Positions 8,371 through 17,041 of a stretch of 26,407 nucleotides of DNA are shown here, in pieces. The stretch comes from SLQH01 sp964612995. Lineage in GTDB: Bacteria > Planctomycetota > UBA11346. Made by a program: the position numbers and the translations under genes. The notes below the pieces were generated by a model. That model did no database searches. It saw nothing but the letters and a program-made list of their open reading frames with translations, and had not been told where the DNA came from. Every line of letters begins with the position of its first letter. Position 1 is the stretch's first letter. The DNA lies in contig CAZTGE010000049.1 of the NCBI GenBank assembly GCA_964612995.1, forward strand, positions 1 through 26,407, given 5' to 3'.

Positions 8371-11300
8371 GATCGCCCTCCTTCGCGCTGCTCATCGCCT
8401 TCGACCTCCTCGGGGGGTGGCGCCGGTTGCGGCGGAGCCGCATCGTCGGTGTCGGCGACGCCTTCGACCTTCTGCGGTGCCGACTTGTCTTCGGTTTGTT
8501 CAGCCTCGGTCTCGGTTGTGGGGCCGCCGCGGCGGTGATGGTGCTTCATGTCCTTGTCGGCTTGGGCCCGCTGCACCGCGGCTTTGCGATCGTGTTCGGC
8601 CACCCGCTGTGCGGCATCGGAATCCCCGCCGACGGCGCGGTAGCGATCAGTGGTCTCTTCGTCGAGGGTGCGCCAGACCAGGAACTGCTGGCGCAATTCC
8701 TGGATGAAGGGGATGGTCACCCGGCGCCAGGCGTTGCGTTGCCCGGAGAGCAGGTGCAGCGAGATGTGGATGCTGTAGATGGCTTTCATGTCGGTCGGCT
8801 TGGCAGTCATGCGGAAGGTCTGGCTGATGCCGAGGTCGAACGGCGCGAGCCAGGTCTTGGCCAGCACGGCGAAGGTATCGCCGTGGACGACCATTTCGGC
8901 ATCGGCGGCGGTGAAGCAGCCGGTCGAGGCTTCGGTGTTGGCATCCATGAAGGCCTTGAGATAGGCGAGGAGACCGCGGATATCGCGAGCAGCGACGGTG
9001 AAGGGGAATTCGATGTCGAGGTCGTCGCCCTCCGGCTGCGGCACGCGGAAGCGTCGTTCGGTGCCCGGATTGGCCGCACGCGAGGCGACGAAGGCCGGGT
9101 AGAGCGCGGAGAGCAGGACTGTGGCCATGACCAGCAGGATGGTGATCACCGCGGTGAAACTCGAGTAGTTGATATCGGGTTGGGTCGCGAGCAGCCCGAC
9201 GTCGGCGAGGAAGCCGAGCAGGGCGATGAGCATCTGGGCAACGATGTATCCGCCCATGCCACCGATCACCGCGTAGATGGTCGCCTCGACCAGGAACAGC
9301 GCCGCGATATGGACCGGGGCGAGGCCGAGGGAGGAGTAGATGAAGATCTCCTTCCCGCGTTCGGCCACCGAGCCGAGCATCGTCGAGTAGATGATCATGC
9401 CGCCGAGGATCAGCGGGATCAGCACGTCGGCCAGACCGCCGATGGCCAGTTGGCCGACCGCGGTCATACGGTGGGTCTTGCCCTTGTTGCCGACCAGGAC
9501 GCTGAGCGCGAGCTGATCGGTCACCTCGGCTCCGAGTTCATCGAGGTCGGCGAGTTCGTCGGGCAGGTGCCGTTCGGGGTCGCTCTGCTGCTGCCTGGCA
9601 TCCTCGGTCCATGGCACCATCGCGATCGAGCGGATCTCGCCACCCAGACGCTCGAGGACGGCATTGGAGGTCAGGGCGACCAGATCGGCATCGAGATGGG
9701 TCAGGGAGGTGGATTCGACCACCACCTCGCCGCCTTCAGCCGCCTGCTGCTTCATCTCCTGGAAGTGCTTGCGCTGTTCCTCGTCCATGGCCTCGGGAGC
9801 CAGGGGCGTGAAGGGGCTGCCATCGAGGTGGGTCGTCTGGCTGTAGGCGTCGTTGCCTGTCAGCTGCAGCAGGCCCAATCTGAGGCGGAGCCCCTGGAAG
9901 GGGATGTGTTCGCCGGGTTCGTAGCCCGAGTTGTCGATCAGACGTTGCGGCAGGAAGATCCAGTCCTCGTCGGGGGCGAATCCGGTGGCGGTACGCCGTT
10001 CGCCGTCCTCGAACCACACGCGCAGCGCGGAACGCTCGGCTCGGGAGGGGTCGCCGGGGTCGATCCCGACCACACCCATGACCGAGGTCGGTTCGTCACC
10101 GTCGGGATGGTTGATGTCGAAACGGGGCACGTCGACACCGGCCATCAACCACCGGCGGGGGAAGACCTGCAGATCGCGGTTCCAGGTGTTGACGGTGCGA
10201 TCGATGCTGTTCTCGTCGAATGGCAGCCAGCCCGGTTGCGAGAGGAAGATGCCGTTGTAGGCGGGCGCGATCTCGAGGTCCTGCTGGCGGATGCCGGCCT
10301 TGCTGCCGAACCCGGCGAAGGTCAGGAGGATGAAGGTCATCAGCACCACGGTGGTCGCGGTGAGGAAGGTGCGCAGCGGTCGCCGACGCATGTTGCTGAT
10401 GCCGAGCTGACCGGTGGCCAGCAGCGTGCCCAGGCGGTTGACGTCGGCGCGATGCATGCCCAGGCCCTGCATCCGCATCTGGGTCATGCTCGCCTCGAAC
10501 TGGCGATAGATGATGCCGATCACCAGCACGCTCATCACGATGATCACGAAGGCGAGGAAGATGATGATCGGTGTCACCGCCAGACTGAAGGCGGGGTGGA
10601 AGAAGAAGAAGAACAGGAAGGTGGCGATGAAGAAGGCGCCGAAACCGGCGACCTTGCTGAAGATGGTGTTGCCGCTGACGAACAGGCGTTCGCAGATCAT
10701 GCTGAAGGGAATGGCCAGGATCAGCATCACCACCAGACCGTAGACCACGTCGTTGGCGGTGGCCAGCAGGGCCGGGTAGACCCGGTTCTCCAGCGACCAG
10801 GCCGCCTCGGCCGCACCTTCGGCGCCCTGGATGTCTCCGGCCTCCAACAGGAGCTTGGCCTCGTCGAGCTCGGACTGGGCCTTGGCGTGCAGCGCCCACA
10901 GGCTCTCCGGGTTGATGCCGAACCGCTGCAGGCGTTCGAGTCGCGCGCGGCAGATCTGGAAGAAGTCCTGGGCCACCGCCAGTGCTGCCGGTGCCGTGGT
11001 GCGTTCGGCCAGCACCAGCGGAACGGCATCCTCGTCGGCGCTTGCGCCCAGGTCGGTCGCTGCAGCTTCATCGTCGCCGGGTCGGGCATCGGGTGTCGCG
11101 TCGGCCTGGGTGGTCTGCGCGTTATCCGCCTCCGGCTCGAGCACGGCGGTGGGGTCGACGCTGGGGCGAAGGGTGCGTGCGAGCACCGAGTTCAACGGGC
11201 CGCCCGGGCGCAGGCCGAGGAACTCCTCGTCCTGTTCGTGGTCGCCGAGCAGGAGGTATTCGCGGCCGACGACGCCCTGGCGGGCGATGATGCGCAGGCG

Positions 11301-14120
11301 GGTGCCCTTGGTCGCGAATACGGCCGCGACCTGGCCATCGTTCTCGAAGTAGCTCGCATCTGGCGGCGCATCGCGGCTGGAACTGAGCACCCGGACCTCG
11401 TTGAGCGGCATCATCGAACGCGGATTGCTCAGATTGTAGAGCTGGCTGGTCTGGCAGGCGAAGACCTGCGTCAGCATGTCGCGCAACGATCCCTTGACGT
11501 CGAAGCCCTTCGCCTTGAGGCCGGCGGTCTTCTTGCCCACGGTCAGCACATGGGTCAGCCGACCGACGGAATCGTGGGCGTAGGGCAGGATGGGCCAGGT
11601 GGAGGGGTTGGCCTCGCTGAGCTGGTTCGGCAACCAGGGGACGGTGACCTTGCCGAAGGCGTCGGTCCAGAAGACCTGGGCCGGTCGGACGTCGGGGAAA
11701 TAGCCGGGCGCCGGTCCTTCCTGGACATGGAGTTCGCCGAACGGGAAACCCTTGAGACCGGTGGCGCTGCCGCGGCTCTCGGTCTGCATCTCGACCGTCT
11801 TCCACGCCAGGCCCTTGGCCAGATCCTGCCGCATGCTGGTGTACGTGGTGTTCTCGATCAGCTTGCGCACCAGTGCGGTCAGGCCCCGGGTCTGCCGGGC
11901 GAAATATCCGGCGCCCGCGGCGGTGGCCTGTCCATCCTGATCGAAGGCGGCGGCGGTGTCTTGCGGGGTGCCGATCTTGGAGCGTTTGTCATTGACCGTG
12001 GACAGGGTCAACGCGTTGAGATGGAGGTTGGCGACGCCGGCCTCGTGAGCGTAGTGCTGGGGCCACCAGGAGGTGGGGCTGCCCTGGTACTGGCCGTAGG
12101 GCGAGCCGTCGAAGGCGAGAAGGCCGTCGAGGTGGTCGGTGTTCAGGTCCTGCGCAACCCGCTGGCATTGGCTGCCGATCCAGGTCAGTTTCGGGGCCGA
12201 GGCGGCGATCGAGCCGAGCACTGCGGCGGAGAAGGCGCAATTGCCATCGGTGAGGTCGAAGCCGATCAGTAGGGAGGTGTTGCCCGGCCCGACCATCTCC
12301 TGGATGGCGAGTGCGTCCTGGAGATCGCGGTGTTGCAGACGCAAGGTGCGCAGATGGGTGCCGATGATGGTGTCGGCCTCGTCGGAATCGCCGAGCAGGT
12401 CGAGGATCATCGGCGGGACCGCCACGGCCTCGTGATCGTTGAGTTCCATCTTGCCCAGCTTCTGCTGCACGTCGCGCATCAGCTGGACATGGTCGCCGAG
12501 GTCGGCGGTCAGTTTCACGAGTTGTTCGACATCGCTTGGCAGGGCCTCGCCGCGCAGGGCCTCGAGCTCCTCCTGGAGCAGAAGTTGCTCCAGGCGAGCA
12601 TCGGCTCCGAGCTTCTCCTTTTCGGCCAACCTGGTGTAGAGTCGCAGGCGTTCGACCACCGGTTGTTCCTGATCGGCCCGGCGGCCGGCCTCCTCGGAGA
12701 GGAATGCGAGGCCGAGATTCTCGACCTCCTGGCGCTCTTCGGCCACTTCGGTCACGATCGTTTCCGGTGTGACCGGTGCGACCAGATGGTAGATGATCAG
12801 AACGGCGCCGATCGTGATCGCCGAGAGCAGGAACCAGCCCGGCTGGCCGGTACGCCAGCGGATGAAGAACGCCAGCAGCAGGCCTGCGGTGAAGAACACC
12901 GCCAGGATGCGGTTGACCACGCCGCGGCGCACCAGCTTGGCATCGGCTTCTGGACGGGCGGCGGTGTCCGTCTGCGGCTGGTCCTCTTTTTCGAGGAAGG
13001 GCTGCAGGCTGTCCACGTCGATCGCGCGCAGCAACTCCTTGAGCCTGGCGATGGAGATCGCCTCGGGCGAGGCATCGCTGGTCTGCTCGAGGAACTGGAG
13101 GAACGCCCGACGGACCTGTTTGGTGCGCCAGATATCCAGCGCGAGGCGCTTGGCCTCGATCGCGGTGGTGTTTTCGTTGTTTTTGCGCAAGGCCGGATCG
13201 GTGAGGCTGGCGAGCAGCCTGCGCAAACCGCGGAAGTGCTCGGCGCGGCCGCCATGGAATATCAGCAACACGTTGTTGCGTGGCGGATGCTCAGCGAACT
13301 GCCGTCCGAGTTCGAGCAACAGGGCCGCGTTCCAGGCGCGCGTCGCGGCGGGATCGTGGCCCGGGATCAGGCCGGCTGCTTCGTAGCCGCTGGCCAGGAC
13401 CGTCGTATGTTGGCCGATCTCGCCGTCGATCAACGCGCAGATGGTACGCACGTCGCGGCGTTCCATGGCCACGGTGCTGGTGAGGGTCGCCTCTGCGCCG
13501 TGGAGCGTGTCGTCGATGGTGCCGACGAAACGGGGGAAGGGCAGGCTGGCGTTGACGAACTGCTGTGTCAGCTGGTGGTGGTCGATACGTTCGGGCTGGC
13601 GGAAGATGACCGCCTTGGCGCCCATTTCGGCGCAATCGAGCCAGGCATCGCCGGAATCGCCGTCGAGCACCGCGATGCTGCCGGACAGGTCCTTGCCGTG
13701 CGTGCGCAGCGCGGCTGCGTCACCCGATCCGAGAATCACCAGCGGGCCGGTGATCGCCTCGCCGCCGGTGGTGTTGAGCGCCGCGCCGTTGGAGACATGC
13801 GGTGCGAGGGGGATGACGGTCTCGCCGCCGTCGGCGGCGACGCGTAGCGAGCTGCCGTGATCGACCGGGACGGTGACCGTGGTCCGGGCCTCGCGGATGC
13901 GCTCGGCATCCAGGCCGAGCGCATCGAGGCGTTCGCGGATCAGGTCTGCGGCCGCATGAGCGCCGGAAGAGCCCATGGAACGATCAGGGATGGCGAGTAA
14001 GGCCTCGGCATGCGCGCGGACCCGCTCCAGATCGGGGCTGACGGCGGGTTCCACCGCGGTGGCGGCGATGGCGACGAACAGGAGGCAGCAGAGACGGGGC
14101 AGATATCGAAAGTGGCGCAT
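8367..14120 (-). CDS. giant FtsX-type ABC permease with degenerate M28-peptidase-like ectodomain
   Basis: A 1917-residue protein. Residues 1-22 are a signal sequence. About 25-320 resemble an M28 aminopeptidase with a PA-type insert (SGAHAAADLIRERLDALG; KDLSGSIAVLDGDSG; PPRNNVLLIFHGG), but the metal-site motifs are lost: the usual HxDS is GYEA near residue 245 and the GEE motif is GRAE. Two TM helices (about 400-447), a coiled coil (about 450-560), unrecognised extracytoplasmic regions and an acidic linker follow. About 1120-1270 hold four to five TM helices, then a periplasmic domain. The FtsX core is about 1567-1684, including ERGKEIFIYSSLGL and ALYPAFVASRAANP. The last 230 residues are cytoplasmic and end in a His/Pro/Glu-rich tail. 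The start is 7 bases after the preceding permease stop. It is much longer than standard FtsX/MacB permeases (400-800 residues). It may use the dead peptidase to bind peptides or proteins. Confidence 0.88.
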   Translation of the reverse strand: MRHFRYLPRLCCLLFVAIAATAVEPAVSPDLERVRAHAEALLAIPDRSMGSSGAHAAADLIRERLDALGLDAERIREARTTVTVPVDHGSSLRVAADGGETVIPLAPHVSNGAALNTTGGEAITGPLVILGSGDAAALRTHGKDLSGSIAVLDGDSGDAWLDCAEMGAKAVIFRQPERIDHHQLTQQFVNASLPFPRFVGTIDDTLHGAEATLTSTVAMERRDVRTICALIDGEIGQHTTVLASGYEAAGLIPGHDPAATRAWNAALLLELGRQFAEHPPRNNVLLIFHGGRAEHFRGLRRLLASLTDPALRKNNENTTAIEAKRLALDIWRTKQVRRAFLQFLEQTSDASPEAISIARLKELLRAIDVDSLQPFLEKEDQPQTDTAARPEADAKLVRRGVVNRILAVFFTAGLLLAFFIRWRTGQPGWFLLSAITIGAVLIIYHLVAPVTPETIVTEVAEERQEVENLGLAFLSEEAGRRADQEQPVVERLRLYTRLAEKEKLGADARLEQLLLQEELEALRGEALPSDVEQLVKLTADLGDHVQLMRDVQQKLGKMELNDHEAVAVPPMILDLLGDSDEADTIIGTHLRTLRLQHRDLQDALAIQEMVGPGNTSLLIGFDLTDGNCAFSAAVLGSIAASAPKLTWIGSQCQRVAQDLNTDHLDGLLAFDGSPYGQYQGSPTSWWPQHYAHEAGVANLHLNALTLSTVNDKRSKIGTPQDTAAAFDQDGQATAAGAGYFARQTRGLTALVRKLIENTTYTSMRQDLAKGLAWKTVEMQTESRGSATGLKGFPFGELHVQEGPAPGYFPDVRPAQVFWTDAFGKVTVPWLPNQLSEANPSTWPILPYAHDSVGRLTHVLTVGKKTAGLKAKGFDVKGSLRDMLTQVFACQTSQLYNLSNPRSMMPLNEVRVLSSSRDAPPDASYFENDGQVAAVFATKGTRLRIIARQGVVGREYLLLGDHEQDEEFLGLRPGGPLNSVLARTLRPSVDPTAVLEPEADNAQTTQADATPDARPGDDEAAATDLGASADEDAVPLVLAERTTAPAALAVAQDFFQICRARLERLQRFGINPESLWALHAKAQSELDEAKLLLEAGDIQGAEGAAEAAWSLENRVYPALLATANDVVYGLVVMLILAIPFSMICERLFVSGNTIFSKVAGFGAFFIATFLFFFFFHPAFSLAVTPIIIFLAFVIIVMSVLVIGIIYRQFEASMTQMRMQGLGMHRADVNRLGTLLATGQLGISNMRRRPLRTFLTATTVVLMTFILLTFAGFGSKAGIRQQDLEIAPAYNGIFLSQPGWLPFDENSIDRTVNTWNRDLQVFPRRWLMAGVDVPRFDINHPDGDEPTSVMGVVGIDPGDPSRAERSALRVWFEDGERRTATGFAPDEDWIFLPQRLIDNSGYEPGEHIPFQGLRLRLGLLQLTGNDAYSQTTHLDGSPFTPLAPEAMDEEQRKHFQEMKQQAAEGGEVVVESTSLTHLDADLVALTSNAVLERLGGEIRSIAMVPWTEDARQQQSDPERHLPDELADLDELGAEVTDQLALSVLVGNKGKTHRMTAVGQLAIGGLADVLIPLILGGMIIYSTMLGSVAERGKEIFIYSSLGLAPVHIAALFLVEATIYAVIGGMGGYIVAQMLIALLGFLADVGLLATQPDINYSSFTAVITILLVMATVLLSALYPAFVASRAANPGTERRFRVPQPEGDDLDIEFPFTVAARDIRGLLAYLKAFMDANTEASTGCFTAADAEMVVHGDTFAVLAKTWLAPFDLGISQTFRMTAKPTDMKAIYSIHISLHLLSGQRNAWRRVTIPFIQELRQQFLVWRTLDEETTDRYRAVGGDSDAAQRVAEHDRKAAVQRAQADKDMKHHHRRGGPTTETEAEQTEDKSAPQKVEGVADTDDAAPPQPAPPPEEVEGDEQREGGRS

Positions 14121-14127
14121 CGGTGGG

Positions 14128-15768
14128 TCAGGCTTCCAATCTCATTGCTTCGATGGGGTGCATACGCGCAGCCTTGTAGGCCGGGAGCAGCGCGCCGACG
14201 ATGGTCAGGATCAGGCCGGTGACCAGCGCGGCGCCGGCTGCCTTGGCGAGGTCGGCAGCGGGGAAGCTGGCCCAGTAGGTGCCGCCGAAGCGGGCCGAGG
14301 CCTGGACCAGGACGATGCCCACGCCAAGCACGGCGCCGAGCACACTGCCGGCGAGACCGACAGTACTCGATTCGATCAGGAAGGCTTTGAGGATGAAACT
14401 GTCCATCGCCCCGAGACACTTCATGGTCGCGATCTCGAGGAACCGTTCGGTCACCGCCATCATCATCGAATTGACGATGCCGACGATGCATACGAGCATC
14501 GAGAGTACCAGCAGCCAGAAGGTCTTCTCCTGCGTGCCCGCAGGATCGAAACCGATATCGAGGAAGGTGTCGCGCAGGTTGAACAGTACGCGATGTTCGG
14601 CGAGGAAGGCCTCGAGCTGTTGGCGCTCATCGGCGGTCAGCTGATCGGCCAGCTTCCACAGCAGCAATGCGCGGACTTCGGGTGAAACGCCGACGTCGAT
14701 GGATTTGCGCGCGGTTTCATCGGTCTCGGCCTCCTTGAGCGCGAGCTCCAACGGCTTCATGCGTCGGTTCTCGACCAGCGCGGTGATGGCCTGCTCGGCC
14801 TGCTGTTCGCCGAGATGTCGACGCAGGTGCGCGGCGTAGGCCTCGCCTTCCTCGAGCAGGTTTTCATTGGCCATAGCGAGAATGTCCAGCGGGGCCATGC
14901 GCGAGAAGACGCGGTTGATCTTCGCGACGGTGGTCTGGGCCTGATCGCGCAGGGGTTCGAAGGCCAGCTCGGCGCGCAGCTCGCGCATCCCCGCGTCATC
15001 GAGATCGGGCAGGACCTGCTGCAGCGGCAGGCCCATGGCCGCCACCGCCTCCGGGTCCCCCTGTTCGCGCAGGACGTCAAGGACCGCCTTGGAGCCTCCG
15101 GCCTCCTGTACGGTGCGATAGCGGGTGCGCTCGGCCGTCTGCGCGGTCGCTACGGCTTGTTCGACCAGCGGCACCTTCTCGCTGAGATTGGCCAGTTCGA
15201 TCTGGCCGAAGGGGAGCGCGCGGCTGTTGATGGTGCGGCTCTTGGAGATCGCCTGCTCGGCGCTTTCGGCGCTGTTGAGCGCAAACAGCCAATCGGCGGT
15301 ATCGCGGTTGCCGAGCATCTTGTAGCGGGCGATGGGTTGGAGTTCATTGGCCCAATCCGCGAGCGCGAGCAGGGCGACGGCGTGCCGTGGCTGATAGGCC
15401 GGGGGCAGACTGAGGTCGTGGCTGGCGAGCCAGGAGCGTGCCTGTTCGGGCTGTTCGGCGAGCAGACGCAGCAAGCCGATGCGCTTGCGTGGCTGTTCGA
15501 GCACCGTGTGCAGGGCCTGGACCCGCTCCAGCGGCCGGTTCTCGCGTTTGTAGGTGCGGTAGACCGCGGTGGTGCTGAGGCTTTCGCCGAGCACCACCAG
15601 CAGGAAGGCCACGGCGAGGATGACCGAGGATACGGTGACCAGGCTGCGGGAGAGGCGGATGCGGATCGACCCCCAGGCGACGCGCGCCGGGACGCTCAAC
15701 GGCAGGGTCGGGGGCTTGCCCAGCATGGCCAGCTTGCGTTTGGCGATGTCCTCGGGCATCTCGGTCAT
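14128..15768 (-). CDS. FtsX/MacB-type ABC permease
   Basis: A 546-residue protein starting at the ATG at 15768, which has AGGAG 6 bases upstream and overlaps the TGA of the PqqD-like gene as ATGA; a TTG two codons earlier is less likely. The topology is classical for FtsX: one N-terminal TM (about 40-65), a long, largely helical extracytoplasmic region (about 70-410), then three TM helices (about 414-438, 458-491, 504-530). The first two of these are joined by AVTERFLEIATMKCLGA, the usual coupling-helix pattern that contacts the ATPase, and the protein ends KAARMHPIEAMRLEA. It probably pairs with the 1917-residue permease to form a heterodimer served by the operon's single LolD-type ATPase. 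The helical ectodomain matches no domain I recognise. Confidence 0.92.
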   Translation of the reverse strand: MTEMPEDIAKRKLAMLGKPPTLPLSVPARVAWGSIRIRLSRSLVTVSSVILAVAFLLVVLGESLSTTAVYRTYKRENRPLERVQALHTVLEQPRKRIGLLRLLAEQPEQARSWLASHDLSLPPAYQPRHAVALLALADWANELQPIARYKMLGNRDTADWLFALNSAESAEQAISKSRTINSRALPFGQIELANLSEKVPLVEQAVATAQTAERTRYRTVQEAGGSKAVLDVLREQGDPEAVAAMGLPLQQVLPDLDDAGMRELRAELAFEPLRDQAQTTVAKINRVFSRMAPLDILAMANENLLEEGEAYAAHLRRHLGEQQAEQAITALVENRRMKPLELALKEAETDETARKSIDVGVSPEVRALLLWKLADQLTADERQQLEAFLAEHRVLFNLRDTFLDIGFDPAGTQEKTFWLLVLSMLVCIVGIVNSMMMAVTERFLEIATMKCLGAMDSFILKAFLIESSTVGLAGSVLGAVLGVGIVLVQASARFGGTYWASFPAADLAKAAGAALVTGLILTIVGALLPAYKAARMHPIEAMRLEA

Positions 15769-16139
15769 GCACAACTCCTGATCAACCCTTCGAGCGTGAG
15801 GAGCCGCCGGGCCAGCAGCGACTGGACGAACACAGTCAGTGCGGCTTCGGCTTCACGCAGTGTGAGCTTGCGGTCGGCGGCGAGATCGGTGGCGAGATCC
15901 TGCATCGAACGACCATCCATCCGAGCGACGACCCAGCTGCCGATCTCGTCGAGCTCGACCTCGATCCGCAATGGGAGGCGGAACAACCAGGCCAATGCCG
16001 ATCCGAGCCGGGTCCGGCGGAGCTCGGCACTACGCAGGCGGATCGCCCCGTCCTCTGACTGCGAGACGGTGACGTCCTCCCGCAGCCGGGGGATTGCCTC
16101 AGCGACGGCATCGGCGTCCAGTCGCGCCGGGTTGGACAC
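15765..16139 (-). CDS. PqqD-like protein (RiPP-recognition-element fold)
   Basis: A 124-residue cytoplasmic protein. I choose a GTG start at 16139: GGAG (16148-16151 on this strand) lies 8 bases upstream, and the GTG shares one base with the TAG stop of the preceding gene (TAGTG). Longer in-frame starts would run far into that gene. From about residue 65 the sequence fits PqqD: VELDEIGSWVVARMDG, then SMQDLATDLAA, an acidic/amphipathic helix and LLARRLLTL. PqqD-like domains are winged-helix peptide binders that hand leader peptides to RiPP-modifying enzymes. No radical SAM enzyme, precursor peptide or other RiPP enzyme is visible, so here it may serve as a peptide-binding adaptor of the transporter. 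Its end overlaps the next gene as ATGA. Confidence 0.75.
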   Translation of the reverse strand: MSNPARLDADAVAEAIPRLREDVTVSQSEDGAIRLRSAELRRTRLGSALAWLFRLPLRIEVELDEIGSWVVARMDGRSMQDLATDLAADRKLTLREAEAALTVFVQSLLARRLLTLEGLIRSCA

Positions 16140-17041
16140 TAGGTATTCTCCATTCGCGGAAGCGCCCCATCCTTGGGGTCTTGCGGATAACGCAAGGGCG
16201 GCAGTGGTGGCCCCGCCCCCTTCCATTCCTGTACCACGAGCCGGTCTTCCCCCTCTTCGATCCATGCAGCCAGATGCCGTTCTTCGCGCACGCCGCGCAG
16301 GCGTCGCCAGGGCGAAAGCCCGGGAGCATCCGCGATGGCGGAGAAGGTACCGTCTGAGGCGTATGCGCGTTGGCGCATTGTCTCGCGCTTCTCCAGCCGC
16401 TCCTCGATCCAGCGATCGATGGTGATCTCGCGCAGGATGCGGCTGGCACAGGCGTAACGGCGCAAGACCAGGACGCCCGCGGTCTTGAGGCGGTTCTTGG
16501 GGCGATGGAACCAGACCGCGCGGGTCAGTCCGACCATGTGTTCGGTGCCGTGCAAGCGCCACCACGGCGGCAGATCCAGCGCCAGGCCATGGAAGCGCCA
16601 GGGGGTGGGGGCATCCTCGGCCAGCGCGTGGGAGCTGTCGACCAGACGGTTGAGGGGCAGAGCCGAGCCGGGGAGCATCTGGCGGATGACCAGCACCAGG
16701 TTCACGTCCGGATCGGGCCGGAGCACCGCGGCGTGGAACACGCCTTCGCTGCCTTCCAGGCGGACGCGCAGCCCCTGGCGCGAACCGGTGATCGGTTCGA
16801 CCTTCGTGACCTTGAGGTCACTGTGCTGGGTGGCGCGCTTGGCCATGCGTGCCACCGTGCGGTCGTAATCCGGCGTGCGGCTGAAGCGCTCCCAGGTCAG
16901 GTTGAGCGTCGGCGTGCGATGATCGATGAACATCTGGTAGCCATTGCCCCAGTAGCCCTTGTTCACCCGCAGCTCCCAGGTGGCGGGAATGCGGAACGAG
17001 AAGCCGTGGATGGCGAATATGCGGGTGGCCTGGTCGTTCAT
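16139..17041 (-). CDS. uncharacterised 300-aa protein with an internal duplication
   Basis: A 300-residue protein starting at the ATG at 17041, which overlaps the stop of the preceding membrane-protein gene as ATGA; the open frame extends further upstream but only as a shadow of that gene. There is no signal peptide or TM segment, so it is predicted cytoplasmic. Two similar halves are visible: IHGFSFRIPATWELR (from about residue 12) and FHGLALDLPPWWRLH (from about residue 152), each followed by strands and a Trp/Phe-rich stretch. The pattern 'hydrophobic-x-IPxxW' at the start of a strand-rich unit recalls the Mog1/PsbP-like fold, but this is only a resemblance. I do not recognise a family. 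It overlaps the PqqD-like gene by one base, suggesting the two proteins are made together and may interact. Confidence 0.8.
   Translation of the reverse strand: MNDQATRIFAIHGFSFRIPATWELRVNKGYWGNGYQMFIDHRTPTLNLTWERFSRTPDYDRTVARMAKRATQHSDLKVTKVEPITGSRQGLRVRLEGSEGVFHAAVLRPDPDVNLVLVIRQMLPGSALPLNRLVDSSHALAEDAPTPWRFHGLALDLPPWWRLHGTEHMVGLTRAVWFHRPKNRLKTAGVLVLRRYACASRILREITIDRWIEERLEKRETMRQRAYASDGTFSAIADAPGLSPWRRLRGVREERHLAAWIEEGEDRLVVQEWKGAGPPLPPLRYPQDPKDGALPRMENT

Noticed and set aside
8427..12272. 1281-residue open frame on the plus strand
   Set aside because: It is antisense to the giant FtsX permease. The product is rich in Gly, Glu, Gln and His with no domain, as expected for the mirror of a high-GC3 gene.
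16142..16565. Longer version of the PqqD-like frame starting at 16565
   Set aside because: The extra part lies wholly inside the preceding gene; the GTG at 16139 has a proper ribosome site and the fold begins after it.
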